Source: Ruegeria pomeroyi
Lineage (GTDB): Bacteria > Pseudomonadota > Alphaproteobacteria > Rhodobacterales > Rhodobacteraceae
Direction of reading: 5' to 3'
NCBI RefSeq assembly: GCF_021405525.1
Contig: NZ_JAGQAG010000001.1
Span: forward strand, 2,356,001 to 2,420,000
DNA length: 64,000 bases
Part shown: piece by piece, positions 17,557-26,191 of the stretch
How positions within the stretch are numbered: the first letter of the stretch is position 1
Layout: the number at the start of each line of letters is the position of its first letter
Position numbers and translations under genes: made by a program
Notes under the pieces: model-generated
The model's database searches: none
Seen by the model: only the letters and a program-made list of their open reading frames with translations
What the model was told of the DNA's origin: nothing

Positions 17557-18600
17557 CTAGCTAGCAAAATCGGTGATCACCGCCACGCCCGGCGGGGCGG
17601 GACGGTCAAAGGCGGCAAGCTCGTCGCTTGCCTGGGACAGGGCGATGGTGCGGGTCACCAGCGGCGACAGGTCCACATGGCCGCCGTCGATGAGAGAGAG
17701 AAGCGAGGGATAGCGCCAGGCGGGCATGCCGCGGGTGCCTTGCAGGGTCAGTTGCCCGGAATAGAGCACATCCATCGGCAGAGTCATGGCCGTATGCTCG
17801 CCCGCCGGCATGCCGATCATCACCAGCCGGCCCAGCTTGCGCAGGGCCCGCATGGCGCCGGTCATGGTGGCGGCGATCCCCAGCGCCTCGATGGCGACAT
17901 GGGCGCCACCGCCGGTCAGCGCGCGCACCGCCTCGGCCGCGTCGGTTTCGGCGGCGTTGACCACCGCGTCGGCGCCAAGGTTTTTGGCATGGGCCAGCTT
18001 TTCGTCGACCACATCGACCACGACGACACGGGCGCCAAGCGCGCGGCCCAGAAGCAGCGCCGACAATCCGACGCCGCCGCCGCCAAACACCGCCAGCCAT
18101 TCGCCCGGGCGCAGCTCGGCCCGGCCCACCAGCGCCTGCCAGGCGGTGGTGACCCGGCAGCCAAGGCCGGCGGCCACATGCGACGGCAGGCTCTCGGGCA
18201 GCGCGGTCAGGTTGGTATCGGCAAAGGGCACCGCGATCAGCTCGGCAAAGGCGCCATCGCGGGTAAAGCCCGGCACCTGCTGGTTGGCGCAGATGGTCTG
18301 ATGCCCGGCGGCGCAATCGCCGCAGCATCCGCAGGCCAGGATAAAGGGCGCGATCACCCGATCGCCCGGCCGCCAGCGGCTGACACCGGCCCCCAGCGCC
18401 ACCACCTCGCCGCAGAATTCGTGACCCGGCACCATGGGCAAGACCACATCCGGGTCGGCCCCGGTCCAGGCATGCCAGTCAGACCGGCACACCCCGCAGG
18501 CCAGCACGCGCAGCACCACCTCTCCCGGCCCCGGTGTCGGGTCCGGCAGGGTCGCCAGCGTCAGGGGCTGGCGCCAGGCGGTCAGCTGCGCGGCGCGCAT
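17557..18600 (-). CDS. zinc-dependent alcohol dehydrogenase (MDR family)
   Basis: A 347-aa medium-chain dehydrogenase that oxidises an alcohol with NAD(P)+. The catalytic zinc ligands are visible as Cys38 (ACGVCRSDWH) and His60-Glu61 (PGHEFCGEV); the structural zinc cysteines are in ACGCCGDCAAGHQTIC (90-104). The Rossmann fold follows with VFGGGGVGLSALLLGRALGA and an acidic residue after the next strand (VVVDV), suggesting NAD. The substrate is unknown; the closest general resemblance is to alcohol dehydrogenases acting on small or sugar-like alcohols. It is inserted between purS (3-base gap) and purQ (12 bases), an odd place, presumably co-transcribed with the purine genes. Confidence 0.9.
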   Translation of the reverse strand: MRAAQLTAWRQPLTLATLPDPTPGPGEVVLRVLACGVCRSDWHAWTGADPDVVLPMVPGHEFCGEVVALGAGVSRWRPGDRVIAPFILACGCCGDCAAGHQTICANQQVPGFTRDGAFAELIAVPFADTNLTALPESLPSHVAAGLGCRVTTAWQALVGRAELRPGEWLAVFGGGGVGLSALLLGRALGARVVVVDVVDEKLAHAKNLGADAVVNAAETDAAEAVRALTGGGAHVAIEALGIAATMTGAMRALRKLGRLVMIGMPAGEHTAMTLPMDVLYSGQLTLQGTRGMPAWRYPSLLSLIDGGHVDLSPLVTRTIALSQASDELAAFDRPAPPGVAVITDFAS

Positions 18601-18603
18601 GGC

Positions 18604-18834
18604 TCAGACCAGCTCGATCTCGTAGCGTTCGATGACCGTGTTGGCGAGCAGCTTTTCGCACATCTCGGCCACATCGGCCTTGGTGGCGCCTTCGACCAGA
18701 TCGAGGTCGATCACCTTGCCCTGGCGGACACCGGTCACCTTGTCAAAGCCCATGGCGCCAAGCGCGTGGCGCACCGCCTCGCCCTGCGGATCGAGTACCC
18801 CGTTCTTGAGCATCACATGCACGCGTGCCTTCAT
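18604..18834 (-). CDS. purS: phosphoribosylformylglycinamidine synthase subunit PurS
   Basis: A 76-aa subunit that bridges PurL and PurQ. It shows the family pattern MKARVHVMLKNGVLDPQGEA and GKVIDLDL, and ends with the helix-strand CEKLLANTVIERYEIEL. The frame is open upstream, but the ATG at 18834 has an AAGGAAAG ribosome site and matches the usual length. It follows purC by 150 bases in which I see no gene and lies 3 bases before the alcohol dehydrogenase. Confidence 0.95.
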   Translation of the reverse strand: MKARVHVMLKNGVLDPQGEAVRHALGAMGFDKVTGVRQGKVIDLDLVEGATKADVAEMCEKLLANTVIERYEIELV

Positions 18835-18984
18835 CTTTCCTTGTCCTTCATCCTGCTCCTGCCGGACCGCGCAGCGCCACCCCTCACAGGGCCGGTCGCG
18901 CGCCCGCATAGCTGTTTCGATCTGTTGCGCGCGGCGGTCGCCATCGGCCGACGCAATGTCCCGATTTCCTGCGCCGTCCCGACC

Positions 18985-19740
18985 TCAGTTGATCAGCGTC
19001 GGTTTCGTCACCTGGCTTTTCGGGATCACGCCCAGGCGGCGGGCCACCTCGGAATAGGCATCAGTCAGGCTGCCCAGGTCGCGGCGGAACACGTCCTTGT
19101 CCAGCTTCTGCCCGGTGGCGATATCCCACAGACGGCAGCTGTCGGGGCTGATCTCGTCGGCGATGATCAGGCGCGGATAGTCGTTCTCGTAGACCCGGCC
19201 GATCTCGATCTTGAAGTCGATCAGCTTGATGCCGACGCCATACATCAGCCCCGAGAGGTAATCGTTCACCCGCAGCGCCAGGCTCAGGATATCGTCCATG
19301 TCCTGCTGGCTGGCCCAGCCGAAGGCCGCGATATGCTCCTCGGTCACCAGCGGGTCGCCCAGCTCGTCATTCTTGAGGCAATATTCCACGATCGGGCGCG
19401 GCAGTTGCGTGCCCTCTTCGATGCCCAGCCGTTTCGACATGGTGCCGGCGGCAAAGTTGCGCACGATCACTTCCAGCGGCACGATCTCGCAGGCGCGCAC
19501 CAGTTGTTCGCGCATGTTGAGACGGCGGATGAAATGGGTCGGCACGCCGATCTGGGCCAGACCGGTCATGAAATACTCGCTCAGGCGGTTGTTCAGCACC
19601 CCCTTGCCTTCGATCACGTCCTTTTTCTGGGCGTTGAAGGCGGTGGCGTCATCCTTGAAATACTGCACGATGGTGCCCGGTTCCGGGCCTTCGTACAGGA
19701 TCTTGGCCTTGCCTTCGTAAATCTTGGTGCGACGCGCCAT
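18985..19740 (-). CDS. purC: SAICAR synthetase
   Basis: Phosphoribosylaminoimidazole-succinocarboxamide synthase, which joins CAIR and aspartate with ATP in purine synthesis. The 251-aa product begins [18 protein letters not shown] (ATP loop) and contains [26 protein letters not shown] and [13 protein letters not shown], all typical of PurC. It heads the minus-strand run purC-purS-adh-purQ. The divergent gene on the other side is the zeta subunit. Confidence 0.96.
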   Translation of the reverse strand: MARRTKIYEGKAKILYEGPEPGTIVQYFKDDATAFNAQKKDVIEGKGVLNNRLSEYFMTGLAQIGVPTHFIRRLNMREQLVRACEIVPLEVIVRNFAAGTMSKRLGIEEGTQLPRPIVEYCLKNDELGDPLVTEEHIAAFGWASQQDMDDILSLALRVNDYLSGLMYGVGIKLIDFKIEIGRVYENDYPRLIIADEISPDSCRLWDIATGQKLDKDVFRRDLGSLTDAYSEVARRLGVIPKSQVTKPTLIN

Positions 19741-19899
19741 CTGCGACCTTTCCGACTGGGGCGGGGAAATGAGTCCCCCGTCATGGCGCTCTCATACGGC
19801 AAGCGCCGCAGTGTCGCAAGGTTACCGCTGCCTCTTGCGGTCCGCCCCCGCGAACGGCATATCAGAAGCAGAGCATAATTCACTGAGGGGACGCAACCC

Positions 19900-20217
19900 A
19901 TGACCACCTTCGACGATCGCGAACACGCATTTGAAGCCAAGTTCGCCCATGACGAGGAAATGCAGTTCAAGGCGCAGGCCCGCTGCAACAAGATGCTGGG
20001 CCTGTGGGCTGCCGGCCTGATGGGCAAGACCGGAGACGAGGCCGCCGCCTATGCCAAGACCGTCGTGATCGCCGATTTCGAAGAGGCCGGCCACGAGGAC
20101 GTGGTGCGCAAGGTCACCGCCGATCTGGACGGGCTGGCCGATGCCGACACGGTGCGCGCCAAGATGGCAGAACTGCTGCCCGAGGCCAAGGCGCAGATCA
20201 TGGGCGAAGCGGGCTGA
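19900..20217 (+). CDS. ATPase inhibitor / zeta subunit (DUF1476)
   Basis: A 105-aa all-helical protein starting MTTFDDREHAFEAKFAHDEE, the signature of the DUF1476 family. In Paracoccus denitrificans this protein is the zeta subunit that binds F1-ATPase and blocks ATP hydrolysis, acting like mitochondrial IF1. The N-terminal segment is the inhibitory part in that work, and it is intact here. The family is restricted to alphaproteobacteria, which supports the taxonomy. A GAGGGG box precedes the ATG, and tandem hairpins follow the stop. Confidence 0.93.
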   Translation: MTTFDDREHAFEAKFAHDEEMQFKAQARCNKMLGLWAAGLMGKTGDEAAAYAKTVVIADFEEAGHEDVVRKVTADLDGLADADTVRAKMAELLPEAKAQIMGEAG

Positions 20218-20232
20218 ACCGCGCAATTTCTG

Positions 20233-20284
20233 ATGCGATTTCAATCGCATGGAGAACCCGCAAGCACCTGCTTGCGGGTTTACT
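20233..20284 (+). terminator. tandem hairpins and terminator after zeta gene
   Basis: A first hairpin ATGCGATT-TC-AATCGCAT (20233-20250) is followed by AACCCGCAAG-CACCTG-CTTGCGGGTT (20255-20280) and then TACTTTT. The second one is a good rho-independent terminator for the zeta subunit gene. Confidence 0.8.
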
Positions 20285-20310
20285 TTTGGGAAAGGGATGC
20301 GCGGCTAGTC

Positions 20311-20330
20311 TTTGGCCAATTGCCAAAGGA
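20311..20330 (+). promoter_or_regulatory. hairpin overlapping the Shine-Dalgarno site of the DUF2156 gene
   Basis: TTTGGC-CAATT-GCCAAA is an exact inverted repeat whose right arm overlaps the AAAGGA ribosome site (20325-20330) just before the ATG at 20337. If folded it would partly hide the site and reduce translation. It could also be an operator. Confidence 0.35.
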
Positions 20331-20336
20331 CCCCGC

Positions 20337-22193
20337 ATGCATCGACCCGTCCCTTCGTTCCCCCGCCTGACCGGTCTGCTGCTGCGTCTTGGCGGCGCGC
20401 TCGTGCTCACCCTTTGGCTGTTGTGGATGCTGGTCGAGCGTCTGGCGGCGATCGAGCCGGGCGCGGTGACCCAGGCCCTGTCCGGGCTGCCCGTCTGGCG
20501 GCTGGCGGTGGCGTTGCTGGCCGCTGCGGTCAGTTTCTGGGCGGTGGGCCGCTATGACGGGGTGGCACATCGGCATTTCCGCACCGGTCTGGCGCAGCGG
20601 CAGGCCCGGCTCTGCGGCATGGCGGCCATCGGGTTTTCTCAGTTCTGCGGCTGCGGCGTGCTGAGCGGCGCATTCGCCCGCTGGCGCCTGATCGGTGATC
20701 TGACCCCGGCGCTGGCGTTGCGCCTGACCGCCTTCGTCGCGGTCACCTTTCTGCTGGCGCTGGTCTTCTGGGCCTCGATCCTGTGCCTGATCGCGCCCCC
20801 GCTGCCGGGGTTGCGGCAAACGGGGCTGGCAGGGCTGGCCTTGCTGCTGCCGATCGGGGTGGTCCTGTTCCTGCTGCCACGGCTGCGGCTGGGTCGGCTT
20901 GAGCTACGCCTGCCCAGCCTGCGGGCGCTGGGGGCGATCCTGGGCTGGGCGGCGCTGGACCTGGCGGCGGCGGCGCTGGTGCTGGCGGTGCTGCTGCCCG
21001 GCCTGTCCTGGGCCGATCTGCCCTTGCTGCTCACGGCCTATGTGCTGGCACTGGCGGCGGGGCTTCTATCCGGGGCACCGGGCGGGCTGGGCGCGTTCGA
21101 ACTGACGCTGCTGTCGCTGCTGACCGCTCTGCCCGAGGCCGAGTTGATGGCGGCGGTGCTGGCCTATCGGCTGATCTATGTGGCCCTGCCGGCGCTGGTG
21201 GCGGTGCCGCTGCTGTTGTCGCCGCCCGACCTTCGGCTGGGGCGGCAGAGCCGTCTGTCACGGTTGGGGCATTACCACCCGCCCGCACGCCCCCGCGCCG
21301 AAACCGCCGTGGTGACGCAATCGCGCGGCTATGTGCTGAGCGGCGGGTTTGCCGACATGGCCGTGGTCGAGACCGACCACAGCCTGATCATGCTGTTCGA
21401 TCCGGTCTGTGGCGGTCGCCATCCCGACCTGTCCCTGCTGTCGCACCGGGCGGCGCAGCGCAATCTCTGCGCGCTGGTCTACAAATGCTCGGCCCGCGTC
21501 GCCGTCTCGGCCCGGCGCGCGGGCTGGCGCGTGCGGCATGTCTCGGACGAGGCGACGCTGGTGCCTGCGACCTTTACCACCGAAGGCGCGGGGCGGCGCC
21601 AGATCCGGCGCAAGCTGCGCCATGCGCTGCGCGCGGGCCTGCAAACCGATCGGGCCGGCACCCTCCCGCTGGCCCAGATGGCCGAGGTCGACAGCCTGTG
21701 GCAAAGCGCGAACGGACGGGCATGGGGGCTGACCATGGGCCGCTTCGCGCCCGGTTACCTGGCCCGGCAGGCGGTTTTCCTGGCCTGGCGCGGCCCACGG
21801 CTCGAAGGGTTCGTCAGCTTTCACCGCAGCCGGGACGAATGGTGCCTGGACCTGATGCGAGTCCGCCCTGACGCACCCGAGGGCACCATGCATGCGCTGG
21901 TGGTCGAGGCTCTGACCGTCGCAGCCGCGGCACGGGTGCCCAGGCTTTCGCTGGCGGCGGTGCCATGCGGGCTATTGGGTCGCCGCTTTGACGGCCTGCG
22001 CCGGTTCAAGGACAGTTTCGCCCCCCGCTGGCAACCGCTTTACATGGCGGCCCCGGGCTGGACCGTGATGGCGGTGGCGGCGCTCGACCTGGCCCGCCAT
22101 GTCCAGGCGCCACCACCGCTGGCCGGGCGCCACACACAGGCGGCTCATGATCATGATGAAGAGTTTGAATTTGCCTCTCTCACGGGAACGTGA
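20337..22193 (+). CDS. MprF-like membrane protein with DUF2156 domain
   Basis: A 618-aa protein with an N-terminal half of about eight membrane helices (up to about residue 310; it includes GAPGGLGAFELTLLSLL, the flippase-type motif of the MprF/UPF0104 family) and a cytoplasmic C-terminal DUF2156 domain (about 335-590, GNAT-like fold). In MprF this domain transfers an amino acid from tRNA to phosphatidylglycerol and the membrane part flips the product. By analogy this may aminoacylate membrane lipid, altering surface charge; the amino acid is unknown. The translated start at 20337 has an AAAGGA box. The protein ends in a His-rich, acidic tail (AAHDHDEEFEF). Confidence 0.85.
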   Translation: MHRPVPSFPRLTGLLLRLGGALVLTLWLLWMLVERLAAIEPGAVTQALSGLPVWRLAVALLAAAVSFWAVGRYDGVAHRHFRTGLAQRQARLCGMAAIGFSQFCGCGVLSGAFARWRLIGDLTPALALRLTAFVAVTFLLALVFWASILCLIAPPLPGLRQTGLAGLALLLPIGVVLFLLPRLRLGRLELRLPSLRALGAILGWAALDLAAAALVLAVLLPGLSWADLPLLLTAYVLALAAGLLSGAPGGLGAFELTLLSLLTALPEAELMAAVLAYRLIYVALPALVAVPLLLSPPDLRLGRQSRLSRLGHYHPPARPRAETAVVTQSRGYVLSGGFADMAVVETDHSLIMLFDPVCGGRHPDLSLLSHRAAQRNLCALVYKCSARVAVSARRAGWRVRHVSDEATLVPATFTTEGAGRRQIRRKLRHALRAGLQTDRAGTLPLAQMAEVDSLWQSANGRAWGLTMGRFAPGYLARQAVFLAWRGPRLEGFVSFHRSRDEWCLDLMRVRPDAPEGTMHALVVEALTVAAAARVPRLSLAAVPCGLLGRRFDGLRRFKDSFAPRWQPLYMAAPGWTVMAVAALDLARHVQAPPPLAGRHTQAAHDHDEEFEFASLTGT

Positions 22194-22253
22194 CACATCT
22201 GCCGGTCAAGGCGGGCCCGCGCGGGCGCCGCGCAATCGGGGAGTCGCAAGACC

Positions 22254-23273
22254 ATGACCAACGCTTTTGCCGAGATGCTGGCCAGCCATGACGTGCTGCT
22301 GGCCGATGGCGCCACCGGCACCAACCTGTTCGCCATGGGCCTGCAATCGGGCGATGCGCCCGAGCTGTGGAACACCGATGAACCCGCCAAGATCCGCGCG
22401 CTCTATCAGGGCTCGGTCGATGCGGGTAGCGACCTGTTCCTGACCAACACTTTTGGCGGCACCGCCGCGCGGCTGAAACTGCACGACGCCCAGGGCCGCG
22501 TGCGCGAGCTGAACCGCGTCGGCGCCGAGCTGGGCCGCGAGGTCGCCGACCGCGCCGGGCGCAAGGTGATCGTGGCGGGCTCGGTCGGCCCCACCGGCGA
22601 GATCATGGAACCGGTGGGCGCGCTCAGCCATGCCGCCGCGGTCGAGATGTTCCACGAACAGGCCGAGGGCCTGAAAGAGGGCGGCGTCGACGTGTTATGG
22701 CTGGAAACGATCAGCGCCCCCGAGGAGTTTCGCGCCGCCGCCGAGGCCTTTGCGCTGGCCGGCATGCCCTGGTGCGGCACTATGAGTTTTGACACCGCCG
22801 GGCGCACCATGATGGGCGTCACCTCGGCCGATATGGCGCAGCTGGTCGAGACGCTGCCCAACCCGCCGCTGGCCTTTGGCGCCAATTGCGGCACCGGCGC
22901 CTCGGACATCCTGCGCACGGTGCTGGGCTTTGTCGCCCAGGGCACCGAACGCCCGATCATCTCCAAGGGCAATGCCGGCATCCCGAAATATGTCGATGGC
23001 CACATCCACTACGATGGCACGCCCGAGCTGATGGGCGTCTATGCCACCATGGCCCGCGATGCGGGTGCCAAGATCATCGGCGGCTGCTGCGGCACCATGC
23101 CCGCGCATCTGACCGCGATGCGGGCGGCGCTGGACAGCACCCCGCGTGGCGACCGCCCGACGCTGGAGGAGATCGTGGACAAGATCGGCCCCTTCACCTC
23201 GGCCTCGGACGGCACCGGCGACGATGCGGGGCCCGAGCGCCGCGCGCGCGGTGGCCGCCGCCGCCGCGCCTGA
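22254..23273 (+). CDS. bmt: homocysteine S-methyltransferase (Bmt / MetH N-terminal type)
   Basis: A zinc enzyme that moves a methyl group to homocysteine to make methionine. The 339-aa protein has the homocysteine-binding barrel opening LLADGATGTNLFAMGL, the first zinc Cys in FGANCGTGAS (about 213) and the double Cys in GGCCGTMPAHL (about 278-279). Its length equals only the first MetH module. In Roseobacters such stand-alone proteins are thought to be betaine-homocysteine methyltransferases or to work with separately encoded MetH modules; I cannot tell which here. The last 40 residues are a basic, disordered tail (ARGGRRRRA). Confidence 0.88.
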   Translation: MTNAFAEMLASHDVLLADGATGTNLFAMGLQSGDAPELWNTDEPAKIRALYQGSVDAGSDLFLTNTFGGTAARLKLHDAQGRVRELNRVGAELGREVADRAGRKVIVAGSVGPTGEIMEPVGALSHAAAVEMFHEQAEGLKEGGVDVLWLETISAPEEFRAAAEAFALAGMPWCGTMSFDTAGRTMMGVTSADMAQLVETLPNPPLAFGANCGTGASDILRTVLGFVAQGTERPIISKGNAGIPKYVDGHIHYDGTPELMGVYATMARDAGAKIIGGCCGTMPAHLTAMRAALDSTPRGDRPTLEEIVDKIGPFTSASDGTGDDAGPERRARGGRRRRA

Positions 23274-23282
23274 GCCTGACGC

Positions 23283-24836
23283 CTAGTCTGCGGGTGCGCT
23301 CAGCAGCGCCCGCAGACGCGCCACCGGCACGCCCAGGTTCGAGCCGCCGAAATCCGGCAGGATGGCGGTATTGACCGCCACCACCTGACCGCGCAGGTTC
23401 AGCACCGGGCCACCGCTGCCGCCATGGGTGGTTTCGGCATCATAGGTCACCAGCGCCGGGGTCACCTGCCCTACGATGCCCCGGCTGGCCAGCGGCCAGA
23501 TCAGCCCCTCACCCGCCAGCCGCGCCGCCACCTCCCAGAACCCGGTGACACCGGCGCTGCGCAAGTCCTCGACGAATCCGGTGCCCGAACGCACCAGCAT
23601 CGACATCAGCCCGGTCGGGTAGCCCATCACCAGTACCTCGAGCCCCGGCGGCGGCGCCACCTCGGCCAGCGGCAGGCCCGGCGGCAAATCGACCGGCGCG
23701 ACGGGCGCCACCAGCGCCAGATCGGCGCTGTCGCTGAGGCCGCGCACCTCCAGGTCGACCGGATCGGGCCGGGCCGGAAAATAGGCGATGAAGCGGGTAA
23801 AGACCGGCTCCATCGTGTCGCCGCCAAAGCCCATGGCGGCGGATTTCTCCCAAGGAACGGCCACATGACGGTTGGTGGCGATCAGCCCGGTCTCGGCCAG
23901 CACAAAACCGGTGCCGGTATATTGTACCTCGGCCACCGGCCCGGTGCCGTCGAGCGAGAGCATCGGCTGCCCGTTCGGCAGCATCAGCCGGTTGCCGGCC
24001 CTGTCCAGCACATGGCGCAGCATCTGGCCGCTGTCGCGGTGACGCAGCCCATAGCCACCCTGGATGAAGGCCACCGACCCCGCAGCCGTCGAAATCACGC
24101 GGGTGCCGGCGCCCGAGCGCTCCTCAAGCGTGTCGAGCCGCTCGGCATTCAGTTGCAGGCGGAGGCCGATCTCGTCCTGGAGCGCGTCCAGATCGCCGGG
24201 CCGGATCGCCTCGCGCCGCGCCTCGGCCAGGGCCGAGGCCAGCGCCTCGACCTGAAAGCGACCGCTTTCATATTGCGCGCGCAGAGCACGGTCGGCGCGG
24301 ATCTGCCAGATCGCCAACCCCGCCAGCCCCACGAGGCCAAGCAGGACCAGCCCGCGAAACAGCAAGGCCCCGTTGCCCAGAAGCCGGGCCAGGAACATCC
24401 CCGCCGCGCGCGGCAGACGCGCCAGCAGCGGGCGTCGGCTGGTACGCAGATAACTGAGCGCGTCCCCCAACATCTCGGCCAGGGTCGGATGCGGGCGGCG
24501 GCGCTCGTCATAGATGCGCAGGCGCGACAGCGGCCCCTGCTCGCCGAACTCGATCACATCGCCATGGGAAAGGTCAGCGGCCTCGACCGGCTGACGATTG
24601 ACCCAGACCCGCGCGCCGGGCGCGGTGATAAGATGATAGACCCCCTCTTGCCGTCGCACCCGCGCGATCAGCTCTCCGGGGATACCGACGTCTCCCGGTG
24701 CCAGCACCCGCAGCCACCCGTCGCGGTCAAGCAGCAGCTCGACCCGATCCGAAGTGATCCAGGAATAGAGCCCCCGGTTGCGCCCGGTCAGGTGTTCCAG
24801 GACGGCCGCGTCGGGGGTATGGCTGGGCACGCTCAT
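23283..24836 (-). CDS. FHA-like, membrane-anchored trypsin-family serine protease
   Basis: A 517-aa protein of unusual build. Residues 25-110 resemble a forkhead-associated-like beta sandwich (VNRQPVEAADLSHGDVIEFG, the typical end of such a domain). One transmembrane helix follows (about 155-178), then a coiled coil (about 180-235) and a trypsin-like domain (about 285-515). The catalytic triad can be read as His in LIATNRHVAVP (about 323), Asp in SADLALV (about 369) and Ser in THGGSGGPVLN (about 474). The topology would put the FHA-like part in the cytoplasm and the protease in the periplasm, a layout suited to signal transfer across the membrane. No PDZ domain is present, so it is not DegP. 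It converges with bmt (9 bases between stops). Confidence 0.75.
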   Translation of the reverse strand: MSVPSHTPDAAVLEHLTGRNRGLYSWITSDRVELLLDRDGWLRVLAPGDVGIPGELIARVRRQEGVYHLITAPGARVWVNRQPVEAADLSHGDVIEFGEQGPLSRLRIYDERRRPHPTLAEMLGDALSYLRTSRRPLLARLPRAAGMFLARLLGNGALLFRGLVLLGLVGLAGLAIWQIRADRALRAQYESGRFQVEALASALAEARREAIRPGDLDALQDEIGLRLQLNAERLDTLEERSGAGTRVISTAAGSVAFIQGGYGLRHRDSGQMLRHVLDRAGNRLMLPNGQPMLSLDGTGPVAEVQYTGTGFVLAETGLIATNRHVAVPWEKSAAMGFGGDTMEPVFTRFIAYFPARPDPVDLEVRGLSDSADLALVAPVAPVDLPPGLPLAEVAPPPGLEVLVMGYPTGLMSMLVRSGTGFVEDLRSAGVTGFWEVAARLAGEGLIWPLASRGIVGQVTPALVTYDAETTHGGSGGPVLNLRGQVVAVNTAILPDFGGSNLGVPVARLRALLSAPAD

Positions 24837-24885
24837 GTCGCCATGATGCCCAGCCTACATGGTCGGTTGTCAATCCGGCCTTCGT

Positions 24886-25662
24886 TCACCGACCTTCAAA
24901 CTTGGCGGCGCGCTTCTCCATGAAGGCGACGACGCCTTCCTGAAAATCGCGGCTGCGGCCGCATTCGCCCTGCAAATGCGCCTCGGTCGCCAGCTGGTCG
25001 GGCAGCGCGGTGCCGTAAGTACCCCGGATCGCCTTCTTGATATTGGCGAAAGCTGCGGTGGGACCATTGGCCAGATAGGCAGCGCGCTTGCGCCAATGGG
25101 CGTCGAATACGGCGTCGGGGACCGCCTCCCAGATCATACCCCAGGCCTCGGCCTGGCGGGCGTCGATCTTGTCGGCGAACAGGGCCGCGCCCATCGCCTT
25201 GGCCAGGCCCATCTGGCGCGGCAGGAACCAGGTGCCGCCGGCATCGGGCATCAGGCCGATGCGGGCAAAGGCCTGCAGGAAATAGGCGCTTTCGGTTGCG
25301 ATCACCACATCGGCACAGAGTGCCAGATTGGCCCCTGCCCCCGCCGCCGGGCCATTGACCGCCGCGATGGTGGGCACCGGGCAATCATAGATCGCCTCAA
25401 GCATGGGGTTGTATTCGTCGCGCAGGGTGCGTTCCAGGTCGATCTTGCCGGAACTGCCCGCATCGCCCAGATCCTGACCGGTGCAAAAGGCCCGCCCCGC
25501 ACCGGTCAGCACGATGGCGCGCGCCTCGCGGGCGGCGGCCTTCATGGCATGGGTGATCTCGGCCCGCATCCGGCTGGTCAGCGCGTTCATCTTGTCGGGG
25601 CGGTTCAGGGTCAGAACCGCCAGACCGTCGGCGATGTCCAGAGAGATGGTGTCGTATTGCAT
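24886..25662 (-). CDS. enoyl-CoA hydratase/isomerase family (PaaG-like)
   Basis: A 258-aa crotonase-family protein that acts on CoA esters. Visible are the CoA-binding GAGRAFCTGQDLGD, the first oxyanion motif VNGPAAGAGANLALCADVV and the catalytic acidic residue region RIGLMPDAGGTWFLPR. The wording of these motifs (FCTGQDL, GLMPDAGGTW) is most like PaaG, the 1,2-epoxyphenylacetyl-CoA isomerase of phenylacetate breakdown, but no other paa gene is near, so the substrate is uncertain. The frame is open upstream; I took the ATG at 25662, which gives the usual length. It lies 76 bases behind ccmH on the same strand and could be co-transcribed. Confidence 0.88.
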   Translation of the reverse strand: MQYDTISLDIADGLAVLTLNRPDKMNALTSRMRAEITHAMKAAAREARAIVLTGAGRAFCTGQDLGDAGSSGKIDLERTLRDEYNPMLEAIYDCPVPTIAAVNGPAAGAGANLALCADVVIATESAYFLQAFARIGLMPDAGGTWFLPRQMGLAKAMGAALFADKIDARQAEAWGMIWEAVPDAVFDAHWRKRAAYLANGPTAAFANIKKAIRGTYGTALPDQLATEAHLQGECGRSRDFQEGVVAFMEKRAAKFEGR

Positions 25663-25738
25663 GCGAGAGGCCCCCGGTTGGATGCTGTTGCGCCGCAAAC
25701 TGGCGCAAGTTGACGTGCTGGGAAAGCGAAACCGCGCG

Positions 25739-26191
25739 TCACTCTTCCAGAATACGGCGCAGACGCTCCTGCTCGTCGGCACTCAGAGCGGCCTCTGTGG
25801 CGGGGGCCGCCGCTGCCCGCCCGCGCACAAAACCCCAGCCCATGCCCGCCGCCGCCAGCAGCATCAGGGGACCGGCCAGCCACAACAGCCAGTTGGCCCC
25901 CGTGGTCGTGGGTTTCAGCAGCACATATTCGCCGTAGCGGTCGACGATATAGGCCACTGCCTGTTCGTCGCTGTCCCCCGCCACCAGACGTTCGCGCAAC
26001 AAAAGACGCAAATCGCGGGCAAGCTCGGCATTGGATTCGTCGATGCTCTCGTTGCGGCAGACAAGGCAGCGCAACCCCTCGCTCAGGTCCCGCGCGCGGG
26101 ATTCGAGCACGGGATCATCCAGCACCTCGTCAGGCTGCACCGCCCAGAGCGGCGCCGCGATCAGCGACAGGATCATGATCAGGCGTTTCAT
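25739..26191 (-). CDS. ccmH: cytochrome c maturation protein CcmH
   Basis: A 150-aa periplasmic, membrane-anchored thiol protein that reduces apocytochrome c for haem ligation together with CcmF. It has a signal peptide (MKRLIMILSLIAAPLWA), the redox motif RCLVCRNESI (Cys42 and Cys45) and one C-terminal membrane helix (about 95-120). This is the short form; E. coli has an added CcmI-like TPR half, absent here. Its ATG overlaps the ccmF stop by 4 bases (ATGA), so the two are translationally coupled. Confidence 0.95.
   Translation of the reverse strand: MKRLIMILSLIAAPLWAVQPDEVLDDPVLESRARDLSEGLRCLVCRNESIDESNAELARDLRLLLRERLVAGDSDEQAVAYIVDRYGEYVLLKPTTTGANWLLWLAGPLMLLAAAGMGWGFVRGRAAAAPATEAALSADEQERLRRILEE

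Noticed and set aside
18835-18984. A gene in the gap between purC and purS
   Set aside because: No ORF with a ribosome site or conserved pattern; the upstream extension of the purS frame is arginine-rich and not part of PurS.
16561-19878. A 1105-codon open frame on the plus strand opposite dctB, purQ, the dehydrogenase and purC
   Set aside because: It is a product of high GC and codon bias in the real genes on the other strand; the translation is Gln/His/Gly/Arg-rich without any family motif.
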